From: an uncultured Gammaproteobacteria bacterium
Lineage (GTDB): Bacteria; Pseudomonadota; Gammaproteobacteria; Arenicellales; Poriferihabitantaceae
NCBI GenBank assembly: GCA_937992195.1
Contig: CALKKV010000051.1
Span: 1-48,189, forward strand
DNA length: 48,189 nt
Direction of reading: 5' to 3'
The position numbers and the translations under genes were made by a program. This document shows positions 26,330 through 35,212 of this stretch, piece after piece (positions within the stretch are counted from its first letter, which is position 1; each line of letters opens with the position of its first letter). Below the pieces are notes generated by a model that was given only the letters and a program-made list of their open reading frames with translations, was not told where the DNA came from and searched no databases.

Positions 26330-28093
26330 ATGACGCCAGTTGGACATCAAAAGTTTGGCCCCTGGAATCCCGGAATCTCGTCAACGCTACCTACTGCTTT
26401 AAAGACTCATGTCACCCTGCTCGATTCGGAAAATGTTTTTGAGTCCATTGAGGAGATCGACGAGCTTTGTACGTTTACCGGTCTAACCAGAGAGAAGCTG
26501 GTGACTTTTCGGCCGGGGCGATTAATGGTGCATCAGTTGCTGGTGCAGATTTGCGGCAGTTATGCCGTATCGGATGGCAACCAGTACGAAGATCTTGGGA
26601 ATAATTTTCGGTCAATGGTGCAAACTATTCTGGACAAGCATCTTTCAAACCAGATTGTAGAGGTTGAGCGCGTCCATGCTGCAACTCGAAAAGAGATGGA
26701 GGCTACAGTCAATAGCTGTTTTGCTGATCAGCCGGATGTTAACAATAGAAAAAATGATCTCCCCAGAAGCTGGATTGAAAAGCTGTTTAAGCCAAAGAAA
26801 AAAACTGGATTTTCCCTTGCTCCGTTTGAACAAGATCAGAATTTAATCGCACACTGGCGGCAGCGAATAGAGGAGTCAACGGGTGTTACGCAGGAATGCT
26901 ATCGCGCTATGGTAAACGTAATCGGATCTATTATGGCATTGCACGGAGGGATTAGAGGGGATCAGAAGCTGCAAAAAAGGCTGGTAGTCAATCAACTCTG
27001 TAATCAAATAGGCTGTCAAAGAATTGGAGAGTATCTTGAACCTTTGATTGCTGTAGGAGCAGCCAAGGAAGGCTTTGAAACACTGCCGGTACAGCCCGCG
27101 CCCGTGATTATAAATGTCAAAGGTGCTTCAGCGTCGGGGAAGAGTACTTTGCGACCGTTGCAGCGAAGACTAACTGAAGAATTAGGATTGGATTGGCAAG
27201 AATTTGCACTAATAAGTCCAGATATTTTTCGTAAATTTCTACTTGAGTATGAGTCTTTAGGCGAGAATTTCAAATATGCAGGTATGTGTAGCGGGGAAGA
27301 GTTGCAGATAGTCGATGAAAAGCTGGACGTGTTGATGGCGCGAAAAGCAAGAGATAAACAGCTTCCACATCTACTGATTGATCGCTTTCGATTTGATAGC
27401 TTTGCAACAAAGTCGAGCGAACAAGGCAGTAATCTGTTGACTCGATTTGGATCGAAAGTCTTTATGTTTTATATGATTACACCACCACATTCCACCGTTG
27501 AGCGGGCGTGGTCTCGTGGTCTGCAGGTTGGTCGTTATAAGGCGGTTGACGATCTGCTGGATCATAATCTCGAAGCGTTTAACGGTATGCCGCAGCTGTT
27601 TTTTACCTGGGCATTAAATCGAGACAAGGATGTGTACTATGAGTTTCTCGACAATAGTGTTGCGCTTGGACAGCAGCCTCGCACTGTTGCTTTCGGCGAC
27701 AATGGTAAGCTGGTTATATTGGATTTGGAAAAATTCATTGATATCAAACGTTTCCAAAAACTAGACGTCTACGCTGACTCGGCTGAAGCTGTATATTCGA
27801 AATCAATCTCTGATTTCTCTGTGCTACTGGAATGGCTGAGAGAGTGTTTACAAAAGCTCGACTCTGTCACGATATGTGATTTTTCAACGGGTAAGGTGTT
27901 TGCTCGGGTGGCGTTTTCAGAAGAGTTGATCGAGTTAGATCCGGTAACGCTCTCCGAGTCGTTTGAGGATCAAGGATTTGTTTCCGCAGTGAAAACTTTA
28001 TTTGACAATCTTTCGGTTAAAAAACTCGAGGCGCTTTCTCCCCCTCTCCGTCTCGACCCCGCAGCGATGACCACGTTGGGCGATAGCGGTTGA
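26330..28093 (+). CDS. P-loop (zeta-toxin/kinase-like) protein of unknown function
   Basis: 587 aa, family not recognised. The N-terminal ~250 residues are helical with no motif. A Walker A sequence GASASGKST lies at residues 265-273, followed by ISPDIFRKFLLEY and LLIDRFRFDSF, the order seen in zeta-toxin-like P-loop kinases (a PD-xxR loop, then an Asp/Arg-rich lid). It probably phosphorylates a small molecule or nucleotide sugar, which is inference. It appears to form an operon with the DddP-like gene, and is convergent with the SAF-domain gene. Confidence 0.6.
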   Translation: MTPVGHQKFGPWNPGISSTLPTALKTHVTLLDSENVFESIEEIDELCTFTGLTREKLVTFRPGRLMVHQLLVQICGSYAVSDGNQYEDLGNNFRSMVQTILDKHLSNQIVEVERVHAATRKEMEATVNSCFADQPDVNNRKNDLPRSWIEKLFKPKKKTGFSLAPFEQDQNLIAHWRQRIEESTGVTQECYRAMVNVIGSIMALHGGIRGDQKLQKRLVVNQLCNQIGCQRIGEYLEPLIAVGAAKEGFETLPVQPAPVIINVKGASASGKSTLRPLQRRLTEELGLDWQEFALISPDIFRKFLLEYESLGENFKYAGMCSGEELQIVDEKLDVLMARKARDKQLPHLLIDRFRFDSFATKSSEQGSNLLTRFGSKVFMFYMITPPHSTVERAWSRGLQVGRYKAVDDLLDHNLEAFNGMPQLFFTWALNRDKDVYYEFLDNSVALGQQPRTVAFGDNGKLVILDLEKFIDIKRFQKLDVYADSAEAVYSKSISDFSVLLEWLRECLQKLDSVTICDFSTGKVFARVAFSEELIELDPVTLSESFEDQGFVSAVKTLFDNLSVKKLEALSPPLRLDPAAMTTLGDSG

Positions 28094-28113
28094 TCTAAAA
28101 TAAAAGCTTGCTG

Positions 28114-29469
28114 CTATGGTTTTTTACGCTTTGGTTTGAACTGTTTCTCCATTTCACGACGGATCAACACCGCTTGATCGTTTCTATCAAACGCAACGTC
28201 GTCCCAGCTGATCACTTCCTCAGCCTTGATTGACTTTTTCAGCTTTACGCCATGGGCAAGCCCAAGCGGCAGCGCTTGAATTTTCAAAGATCGATTTGCT
28301 GGTAACAGTTTTCCGTAGACGGAATAGCCACCCTCACCATCCAGCACGGTTCCTTTATTGAGATTTTGTTTTGCCGTTGCAACGACGTCTGCCTGCCACA
28401 GATTGGTTTGCCCTACTGGCTCGCGCCTGAGCCCTACAGAAGCGACCGAAATACCAAGCTCCAGTCCAATCAAGTGATACGGCTTATACATGGCAGCGTA
28501 ATTTCCGCTATCGTCTGTCTTCAAACCATACTCCTGAAAACAACGGCGTACATAGTCTGAATCTGCGGCAAAGGTGACGTATACACCCCATCTCAGGTCT
28601 CGAAATACAGGACGCTGATCTCGTTCGATGCTGGAAACCACTTCGACCTGTCCGCGTGAGGATAGAATGCCACCGTTTTCTTTGGGTCTTAAAATATTTG
28701 GAAGATCATCCACGCCACAGGCAGGAAAAGCCAGGCCATCTTCCGGAGCGCTGAGTCCAGCGGCATTTGCGACCACCGCCATTTCCAATGCCGATTTAGT
28801 GCCATCGAGGAATGAATTAAACATCTGCGGGTTCATCCCGCCTTTTTTCGCCTCGGTCTTAGTGAGCCCATAGTGATTCCAAACCGTGTCGGGCGTGGAC
28901 TGATGAAAGGCAGGCAAATACTTGGTGCCTTTCCCCGCAGAGATTACTTCGAAACCTGCTGTGCGAGCCCAGTCGATCAATTCACATATCATTGCTGGCT
29001 GGTCACCATAAGCCATTGAATAGACGATGCCGGCATCCCGTGCTCTTTGTGCCAGTAGAGGGCCTGCCAGTGCATCAGCCTCTACATTCACCATCACAAT
29101 ATCCTTACCGTGCTGACAACACTTGAGCACATGTTCTATGCCCGCTTGTGGACTGCCAGTTGCGTCGATAATGATATCTATTTCATCTGCAGCAATCAGT
29201 TTAGCGCTATCATCAATGATAGCTGTAGAACCTTTCTTGTGAGCTGTTGCGAGCGTCTTAGCATTGTACTGAGAGGTTGCCCAACCGATGTGCCTCAATG
29301 ATTTACGAACTTTAGCGGGATTGAGGTCTGCAATACCAAGCAGATGCATTCCAGGAGTTCGACTCACCTGGGATAAGAACATCGTGCCAAACTTTCCGGC
29401 ACCAATGATACCGATACGCAACGGGTTGTTGTCGGCCTCACGCTGCTCGAGCAGTTTGCGTAAATTCAT
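28114..29469 (-). CDS. NAD(P)-dependent dehydrogenase with SAF domain
   Basis: 451 aa. Rossmann domain GIIGAGKFGTMFLSQVSRTPGM...IADLNPAK, then IDATGSPQAGIEHVLKCCQHGKDIVMVNVEADALAGPLL and SMAYGDQPAMI, as in homoserine-dehydrogenase-like proteins. The C-terminal SAF-like part is ANRSLKIQALPLGLAHGVKLKKSIKAEEVISWDDVAFD. Such proteins occur in acid-sugar and hydroxy-acid catabolic clusters; the substrate is unknown. Start overlaps the dioxygenase stop by ATGA (29466-29469), so it is the last gene of a coupled operon. Confidence 0.78.
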   Translation of the reverse strand: MNLRKLLEQREADNNPLRIGIIGAGKFGTMFLSQVSRTPGMHLLGIADLNPAKVRKSLRHIGWATSQYNAKTLATAHKKGSTAIIDDSAKLIAADEIDIIIDATGSPQAGIEHVLKCCQHGKDIVMVNVEADALAGPLLAQRARDAGIVYSMAYGDQPAMICELIDWARTAGFEVISAGKGTKYLPAFHQSTPDTVWNHYGLTKTEAKKGGMNPQMFNSFLDGTKSALEMAVVANAAGLSAPEDGLAFPACGVDDLPNILRPKENGGILSSRGQVEVVSSIERDQRPVFRDLRWGVYVTFAADSDYVRRCFQEYGLKTDDSGNYAAMYKPYHLIGLELGISVASVGLRREPVGQTNLWQADVVATAKQNLNKGTVLDGEGGYSVYGKLLPANRSLKIQALPLGLAHGVKLKKSIKAEEVISWDDVAFDRNDQAVLIRREMEKQFKPKRKKP

Positions 29470-30284
29470 GACGCTGTTTTCTCCGTAGGCCAGGGTAATC
29501 CACTTACATCATCATTCAATAAGCAGTCGTCACTCAGTTTTTGCACGGGGGTGAAATCACGATGCGCAATATATTCCGGTCTGTTAAATTTTGTGATGTG
29601 GTTACTTACCGCACACAAACTCAAATACACAATTACACGATCCCATGGTGTCATGTTTGGTGGCGATCCATGCACCAGACATCCATGAAAAACTAGCATG
29701 GAGCCAGGCGGGCCTTTAGGGGCAACAATACCGCCTTGATCAACCAGCTCTTTGACTTTGTTGTTATCCAAAGTCCAAAGTGGATAGCTGGTGGTAGAGA
29801 GATCGTGCCCGGCTTCGACTACGCCCTCACGATGTGATTCAGGGATGATGTACAACGGCCCGTTAAACTCGTTGACCTCGTCAAGAAATACCGCAATATT
29901 CATGGCGCGGGGCTCCGGCATGCCGTCGTCCCGATGCCATGTGCCGAAGTCTTGATGCCATTGCCAAACATCGCCGTCAAAAGCTTTTTTGCCGTTGACT
30001 TTATATTGGTGCATATAGACGTCTTCGCCCAGAATTTGCTCTACCGGTGTAACCATTCTGGGATGGCGACCGAGACGGGCAAACATTTCGCTATAGGTGT
30101 GGCTCGCAAAGCCGGTGCGCGGTGTAACGCCATCTTTTTCACGAAAAATTTCAGGGCGATCTTCGGCGTATAAATCAGCTACTGCATCTCTGACCCGGTT
30201 AATTTCTTCTTTACTAAAGAGTGACGGAAAAAACAGATATCCCTCTTTCTCGAACTCTTCCAGCTGTTCTTTGGTTAGTTTCAT
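29466..30284 (-). CDS. Phytanoyl-CoA dioxygenase family, EctD-like hydroxylase
   Basis: 272-aa Fe(II)/2-oxoglutarate dioxygenase. WQWHQDFGTWHRDDGMPEPRAM gives the His-x-Asp ligands in nearly the ectoine-hydroxylase signature; FNGPLYIIPESHREG and PKGPPGSMLVFHGCLVHGSPPNMTPWDR carry the distal His and the 2-oxoglutarate-binding Arg. Similar to EctD/ThpD, but it is in a catabolic operon and not beside ectABC, so the substrate is open. Six bases after the GntR gene. Confidence 0.8.
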   Translation of the reverse strand: MKLTKEQLEEFEKEGYLFFPSLFSKEEINRVRDAVADLYAEDRPEIFREKDGVTPRTGFASHTYSEMFARLGRHPRMVTPVEQILGEDVYMHQYKVNGKKAFDGDVWQWHQDFGTWHRDDGMPEPRAMNIAVFLDEVNEFNGPLYIIPESHREGVVEAGHDLSTTSYPLWTLDNNKVKELVDQGGIVAPKGPPGSMLVFHGCLVHGSPPNMTPWDRVIVYLSLCAVSNHITKFNRPEYIAHRDFTPVQKLSDDCLLNDDVSGLPWPTEKTAS

Positions 30285-30290
30285 TGTGGA

Positions 30291-30959
30291 CTATCTTTCT
30301 AGTAGGGCAACGATCGCCTGATGTTTTTGTTGTAAGTGTGACTTAAGTATTTTCGCCAGCGCATTTCCATCTCTTTGTTCGATCGCAGAGATCATATTGT
30401 CGTGTTCAGAAATAGCATCTGACCAACGCTGATCGGACATATTTGCTTGATAACGTGCGCGACGCAATCGATTGGATAGCGTAGTGTATTGTTCGCTTAA
30501 TACTTGGTTCTTTGCGGCGCTAATAATTGTTTCGTGTATCTGCTGATTTAGCTTGAAGTATGTCATCAAGTTTTTACTTTGATACGCAGTATGCATCTTT
30601 CCGTGTAATATTTTCAGCGTCTTTATTTCCTGATCAGAGATTTGCGCACATGCCAGCTCTCCGGCAAGGGCTTCAAGGGCACCAATCACCGGAAAAAGAT
30701 TATTGATTTCCTCGATAGTGATGCTGCGGAATATGGCGCCACGGTTTGGTATCAGGGTAATTAATCCATCTGCGGCAAGAACTTTTAACGCCTCTCTCAT
30801 TGGCGTTCTTGACACCCCCAGCTGCTCACATAGCGCCTTTTCCGGCACTTTATCTCCAGCTTGAAATTCGTTCTCCAACAAAATATCACGAAGTCGCATG
30901 ACGAGTTCTTCGTGGAGTGATTTGCGCTCTAAGGCTTCTACGCTATGAAGTTTCACCAC
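30291..30959 (-). CDS. GntR-family (FadR/FCD) transcriptional regulator
   Basis: 222 aa. N-terminal winged helix with KVPEKALCEQLGVSRTPMREALKVLAADGLI, then an all-helical FCD ligand domain (NQQIHETIISAAKN and HDNMISAIEQRD hold likely metal/ligand residues). GTG start at 30959 overlaps the last base of the upstream TAG; GGAGG lies six bases before. It sits inside the operon it probably controls, responding to a pathway acid. Confidence 0.88.
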   Translation of the reverse strand: MVKLHSVEALERKSLHEELVMRLRDILLENEFQAGDKVPEKALCEQLGVSRTPMREALKVLAADGLITLIPNRGAIFRSITIEEINNLFPVIGALEALAGELACAQISDQEIKTLKILHGKMHTAYQSKNLMTYFKLNQQIHETIISAAKNQVLSEQYTTLSNRLRRARYQANMSDQRWSDAISEHDNMISAIEQRDGNALAKILKSHLQQKHQAIVALLER

Positions 30960-33871
30960 TACTTACCTCCGGCGTTTAAAGACATCTCTAAAACTTTGGC
31001 GACATGTATTGCCTGCTTCTTCGCGCCCAGCTCGATTTGGTGCCGGCAGGAAGTGCCATCCGCAACGATCAAGGTATCTGAATCTGCCTCTCTGACAGCG
31101 GGTAGCAAACTTGCTTCTGCCATTTGTTTGGAAACAGTGACCGTGTCTTTTGCATACCCAAAACTTCCCGCCATGCCGCAGCAGCTGGATTCAATGGTTG
31201 CAACCTCTAGTTCAGGCACCATGCGCAAAACCTTTTCTACGGAGGACATCACATTATGCGCTTTTTGATGACAGTGACCGTGCAGCAGCGCTTGTTTTGG
31301 CAGCGGGTGTAAATTTAGTTCGGGTCTTTCTTTAGCCAGGAACTCTTCAAATAAAAAGCTGTTTTCCGCCAATAATTTTGCGCGAGGATCATCGGTAAGA
31401 AGCGGTATCTCATCGCGCATAGACAATGTGCAGCTCGGTTCCAGACCAACGATCGATACACCTTTCTCCAAATAAGGTTCAAGAGTATCTAACAAGCGGT
31501 TGATCTCTTCGCTGGCTTGAATCGTCATACCAGATGAGAAAAAGGTTCGGCCGCAGCAAAGAGGGCGGCCGTTATCAACCGGCTTGGGGCAAATCACTTC
31601 ATAGCCTGCGGCAGCTAAAACAGTTCTGGCCGCGATTAAATTTTCAGATTCAAAATAGCGGTTAAAGGTATCACCAAATAGCACAACCTGCTTGCTCGAA
31701 GGCCCGGCGAGGTTAGATTGCTGGTCGTCTTTAAAAATATCACTGCGCCAGATTGGCAGTTGACGCTCGGCGCTAAATCCTGCGGTTTTCTCTACTAACT
31801 TTGCAATTAAGCCCACGCGATTGCGAAGGTTAAATAACCACGGCAGCTTGGCCGCGATGGGTGCATACCTGGGCAGGTTCGCAATCAGTTTATCGTGCAG
31901 CGAGGCACCCAATTTTTGGTAGCGCGCAGCGGTGACTTCGATCTTCATTTTTGCCATATCGACGCCGGTTGGGCACTCGCGTTTGCAGGACTTACAGCTG
32001 ACACAAAGCTTCATCGCTTCATTCATTGCATCGGATGTGAGGGCGTCTTCACCCAGTTGTCCGGAGATTGCCAGACGGAGTGAGTTTGCGCGGCCGCGAG
32101 TGACGTCCTTTTCGTTCCGCGTCACTCTATACGAAGGACACATACTGCCGCCATTCAATTTTCTACAGGCGCCATTGTTATTGCACATTTCAACTGCACC
32201 CTGAAAGCCACCACCGGCCCCGGTCCAGCCCTGCCAGTTTAAAACTGTTTTTATCTCGGCAACTTTATATTCTGGTCCGAAACGAAAGAGGCTGGCGTCA
32301 TCCATTTTAGGTGCGTTAACAATCTTTCCCGGGTTCATTAAACCCTTGGGGTCAAACAGAGATTTAACTTCAGAAAAGTTACTAACCATTCGGTTGCCAA
32401 ACATCTTTTGATGAAACTCGGAACGACAAATGCCGTCGCCATGTTCACCAGAATGCGAGCCCTTATACGCTTTGACTATATCAAAGCACTCTTCAGCGAT
32501 AGCGCGCATTGCTTTGACGTCTTTTTCCAGACGCAGGTTTAAAACGGGTCGAACGTGGAGGCACCCCACTGAAGCATGGGCATACCAGGTGCCCTCGGTA
32601 TCGTATTTATGGAATATATCGGTGAGTCTTGCGGTGTATTCGGCAAGATCTTTAAGATCAACTGCGCAATCTTCTACGAAAGAAATGGGTTTTCGATCAT
32701 CCCGCATCGACATCATTATGTTGAGGCCAGACTTTCGAACCTCAAAAATTGCGCTTTGGAATGCTGGATCTATCGCCTCTACCACACCACCGCGCTTTTC
32801 GGGAGGATGATTAAAGTCAAAGCCAAGGGAAGCCATCATCTGCCCTAAATCTTTCAGGCGGCGTGCGTTTTCAGCGGGGTCAGGCTCTGCAAACTCTACC
32901 AACAATATTGCTTCGGGTTCGCCCTTTACAAATTGGTTGACAACGTCACGAAAAATATCGATCTCACGAGATAACTCGATCATAGTGCGATCAACTAACT
33001 CCACCGCGACTGGATCTAATGTCACTAGATGTTGGGCTGCATCCATCGCCGCATGAAACGAAGGGAAGTGGCAAACCCCCAACAGCTTATGTCCTGGCAA
33101 AGGCTTGAGCTGTAATTCGACCGCCGTCGAATAAGCGAGGGTACCTTCCGACCCAACTAAGATGTGAGACAAGTTCACCGGTGCTCTATCGGCAACCAGC
33201 GCATCGATATTGTATCCACCAATTCGCCGCATTACCTTGGGGAATTGTGTATCTATTTCATGTTTTTCTCTCTCACCCAATGCCAGCAGTTGCTGGGTCA
33301 AAGCATCGTGGGTTGTGTTCTCTTTGAGTAAACCGAAGTGTTTTTCTTCACCATTTGCAAACAGCGCTTTAATACTCAAGACGTTGTCGCGCATGGTGCC
33401 GTAACGAATCGACCGACTGCCGCAGGAATTGTTTGCCGCCATACCACCAATGGTTGCCCGTGATGCAGTAGATACATCAACCGGATACCAGAGACCGTGC
33501 GGTTTCAGCTGACGGTTTAGTTCGTCTAAAACAATGCCAGGCTCGACCACGCAACGGCGATTTGCTAAGTCTAGTTCAAGTATTTTGTTTAAGTGCGCCG
33601 AGTTATCTAAAACAATCGCGTCGTTTACCGTTTGGCCACACTGCGATGTACCACCGCCGCGAGGGAGCACCGAAACACCTGCTTCCTCGGCAAATGCCAG
33701 GGTGCTTTTAACGTCTTCCCAGCTCCGAGGGATCACCACGCTTTGCGGCATCATTTGATAGATCGATGCGTCGGTTGCATATCGACCGCGGCTGAAGAGA
33801 TCGGTATGCAGATCTCCCTTAAGTTGTGGCCCCAGCTTTTGCTGGATATGGCGGTTGAATGTTGTTCCCAT
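30959..33871 (-). CDS. FAD- and Fe-S-binding D-2-hydroxyacid dehydrogenase (YdiJ/GlcD type)
   Basis: 970 aa from ATG 33871 (GAAAGAGA ribosome-binding site). An FAD-binding type 4 domain (SVLPRGGGTSQCGQTVNDAIVLD, GGMAANNSCGSRSIRYGTM, HILVGSEGTLAYST) is followed by the FAD-oxidase C domain (HASVGCLHVRPVLN, HSGEHGDGICR), a [4Fe-4S] motif CVSCKSCKRECPTG near residue 620, and two CCG-type regions (PLCCGRTFFSSG; ESSCCGMAGSFGY). This is the order of E. coli YdiJ, which oxidises D-2-hydroxyglutarate; D-lactate or glycolate are alternatives. First gene of the minus-strand operon. Confidence 0.88.
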   Translation of the reverse strand: MGTTFNRHIQQKLGPQLKGDLHTDLFSRGRYATDASIYQMMPQSVVIPRSWEDVKSTLAFAEEAGVSVLPRGGGTSQCGQTVNDAIVLDNSAHLNKILELDLANRRCVVEPGIVLDELNRQLKPHGLWYPVDVSTASRATIGGMAANNSCGSRSIRYGTMRDNVLSIKALFANGEEKHFGLLKENTTHDALTQQLLALGEREKHEIDTQFPKVMRRIGGYNIDALVADRAPVNLSHILVGSEGTLAYSTAVELQLKPLPGHKLLGVCHFPSFHAAMDAAQHLVTLDPVAVELVDRTMIELSREIDIFRDVVNQFVKGEPEAILLVEFAEPDPAENARRLKDLGQMMASLGFDFNHPPEKRGGVVEAIDPAFQSAIFEVRKSGLNIMMSMRDDRKPISFVEDCAVDLKDLAEYTARLTDIFHKYDTEGTWYAHASVGCLHVRPVLNLRLEKDVKAMRAIAEECFDIVKAYKGSHSGEHGDGICRSEFHQKMFGNRMVSNFSEVKSLFDPKGLMNPGKIVNAPKMDDASLFRFGPEYKVAEIKTVLNWQGWTGAGGGFQGAVEMCNNNGACRKLNGGSMCPSYRVTRNEKDVTRGRANSLRLAISGQLGEDALTSDAMNEAMKLCVSCKSCKRECPTGVDMAKMKIEVTAARYQKLGASLHDKLIANLPRYAPIAAKLPWLFNLRNRVGLIAKLVEKTAGFSAERQLPIWRSDIFKDDQQSNLAGPSSKQVVLFGDTFNRYFESENLIAARTVLAAAGYEVICPKPVDNGRPLCCGRTFFSSGMTIQASEEINRLLDTLEPYLEKGVSIVGLEPSCTLSMRDEIPLLTDDPRAKLLAENSFLFEEFLAKERPELNLHPLPKQALLHGHCHQKAHNVMSSVEKVLRMVPELEVATIESSCCGMAGSFGYAKDTVTVSKQMAEASLLPAVREADSDTLIVADGTSCRHQIELGAKKQAIHVAKVLEMSLNAGGK

Positions 33872-33907
33872 TATGTCTCTTTCAGACGATTCGGTTGTTG
33901 ACTTAAA

Positions 33908-33919
33908 AATGAATTCATT
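33908..33919. promoter_or_regulatory. 12-bp palindrome, candidate operator
   Basis: AATGAATTCATT is a perfect palindrome in the 117-bp region between the divergent dehydrogenase and aminotransferase genes. A second perfect palindrome, TGACAAGGTCA, lies at 33948-33958. Either could bind the GntR regulator of the operon; this is inference. Confidence 0.35.
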
Positions 33920-33988
33920 ATTCAATGTTACGTATTAGTTTGGGATCTGACAAGGTCACAATTTTCAACAAATCATGACAAATCGACT

Positions 33989-35149
33989 ATGAGAAAAGCG
34001 GGCCGACATTTCCTCCAGATTCCTGGACCATCCCATGTACCAGATCGCATTTTACGTGCCATGGATTTCCCTGTTATGGATCATCGGGGTCCCGATTTCG
34101 CCGGCTTGGGCCAGCGTGTATTGAGCGGCATGCAAACTATCTTTAAGACCACTGGCCCTGTGGTGATTTATCCTTCTTCAGGAACTGGGGCCTGGGAGGC
34201 GGCGCTGGTGAACGTGCTAGCGCCTGGGGACAAAGCAATGATGGTTGAGACCGGCCATTTCGCTAGCTTGTGGGGACATCTTGCTGAGTCATTAGGGATT
34301 GAAGCTGAAATTCTGGAAACCGACTGGCGAGCAGGAGTGGACCCTGATGCGGTCGAACAACGATTAAGAGAAGATAGTGCGCATTTGATTAAAGCGGTTT
34401 GTGTTGTGCACAATGAAACCTCTACTGGCGCCACATCGCGTATAGCTGAAGTGCGTAAGGCTATCGACGCGGCTGGCCATCCTGCGCTATTGATGGTGGA
34501 TACGATATCTGGTCTTGCGAGCGCGGATTTTCAATTTGATGCTTGGGGCGTCGACGTTGCCGTTTCCGGTTCTCAAAAAGGTTTAATGCTGCCCCCGGGG
34601 CTATCTTTCAATGCCATCAGTGAAAAGGCGTTAGCGGTGGCAAAGGAAAGCGGTTGCAAGCGCTCCTACTGGGATTGGGAGTCAATGCTGAAGCCAAACG
34701 AAACCGGCTATTTTCCCTATACCCCGGCAACCAATTTGCTCTATGGGTTAGCTGAAGCAATCGATATGTTGCACGAAGAGGGGCTTGAAAACGTATTTGC
34801 CCGACACCAGCGCCATGGCGAAGCGGCAAGAAAAGCGGTCGAAACCTGGGAGCTTGAGGTGCAGTGTCAGCAGCCTTTAGACTTTTCGCCGGTTCTGACG
34901 GCGGTTCGATTACCCGATGGCCATGATGCGGATGCGTTTCGCGCCACCACGCTAAAGCAGTTTGATATGTCACTCGGAAATGGTCTGAGTAAAATTGCCG
35001 GCAGGGTGTTCAGAATTGGTCATCTCGGAGACTTTAATGATCTCATGCTGGTTGCGACGCTAGGCGGGGTAGAGATGGGTCTTTCTCTCGCCGGTGTGCC
35101 CCATCAATCTGGTGGGGTCGCTGCGGCGATGGAACGCTTAAAAAAGTGA
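33989..35149 (+). CDS. Class V aminotransferase, serine/aspartate-glyoxylate type
   Basis: 386-aa PLP enzyme. Motifs: LQIPGPSHVPDRIL, MDHRGPDF, YPSSGTGAWEAALVNVLAPGD, HNETSTGATS, LMVDTISGLASADFQFDAWGVDVAVSGSQKGLMLPPGL (PLP Lys in GSQKG) and FRIGHLGD. These resemble SgaA and the aspartate-glyoxylate aminotransferase BhcA. It would aminate glyoxylate to glycine using serine or aspartate. It is divergent from the hydroxyacid dehydrogenase, which could supply glyoxylate from glycolate. Confidence 0.85.
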   Translation: MRKAGRHFLQIPGPSHVPDRILRAMDFPVMDHRGPDFAGLGQRVLSGMQTIFKTTGPVVIYPSSGTGAWEAALVNVLAPGDKAMMVETGHFASLWGHLAESLGIEAEILETDWRAGVDPDAVEQRLREDSAHLIKAVCVVHNETSTGATSRIAEVRKAIDAAGHPALLMVDTISGLASADFQFDAWGVDVAVSGSQKGLMLPPGLSFNAISEKALAVAKESGCKRSYWDWESMLKPNETGYFPYTPATNLLYGLAEAIDMLHEEGLENVFARHQRHGEAARKAVETWELEVQCQQPLDFSPVLTAVRLPDGHDADAFRATTLKQFDMSLGNGLSKIAGRVFRIGHLGDFNDLMLVATLGGVEMGLSLAGVPHQSGGVAAAMERLKK

Positions 35150-35212
35150 AGTTTATTGCTATATGAAATGGCATCGGGCTGTTGCAGTTTGTTGAATAAA
35201 CAGAGATAACAA

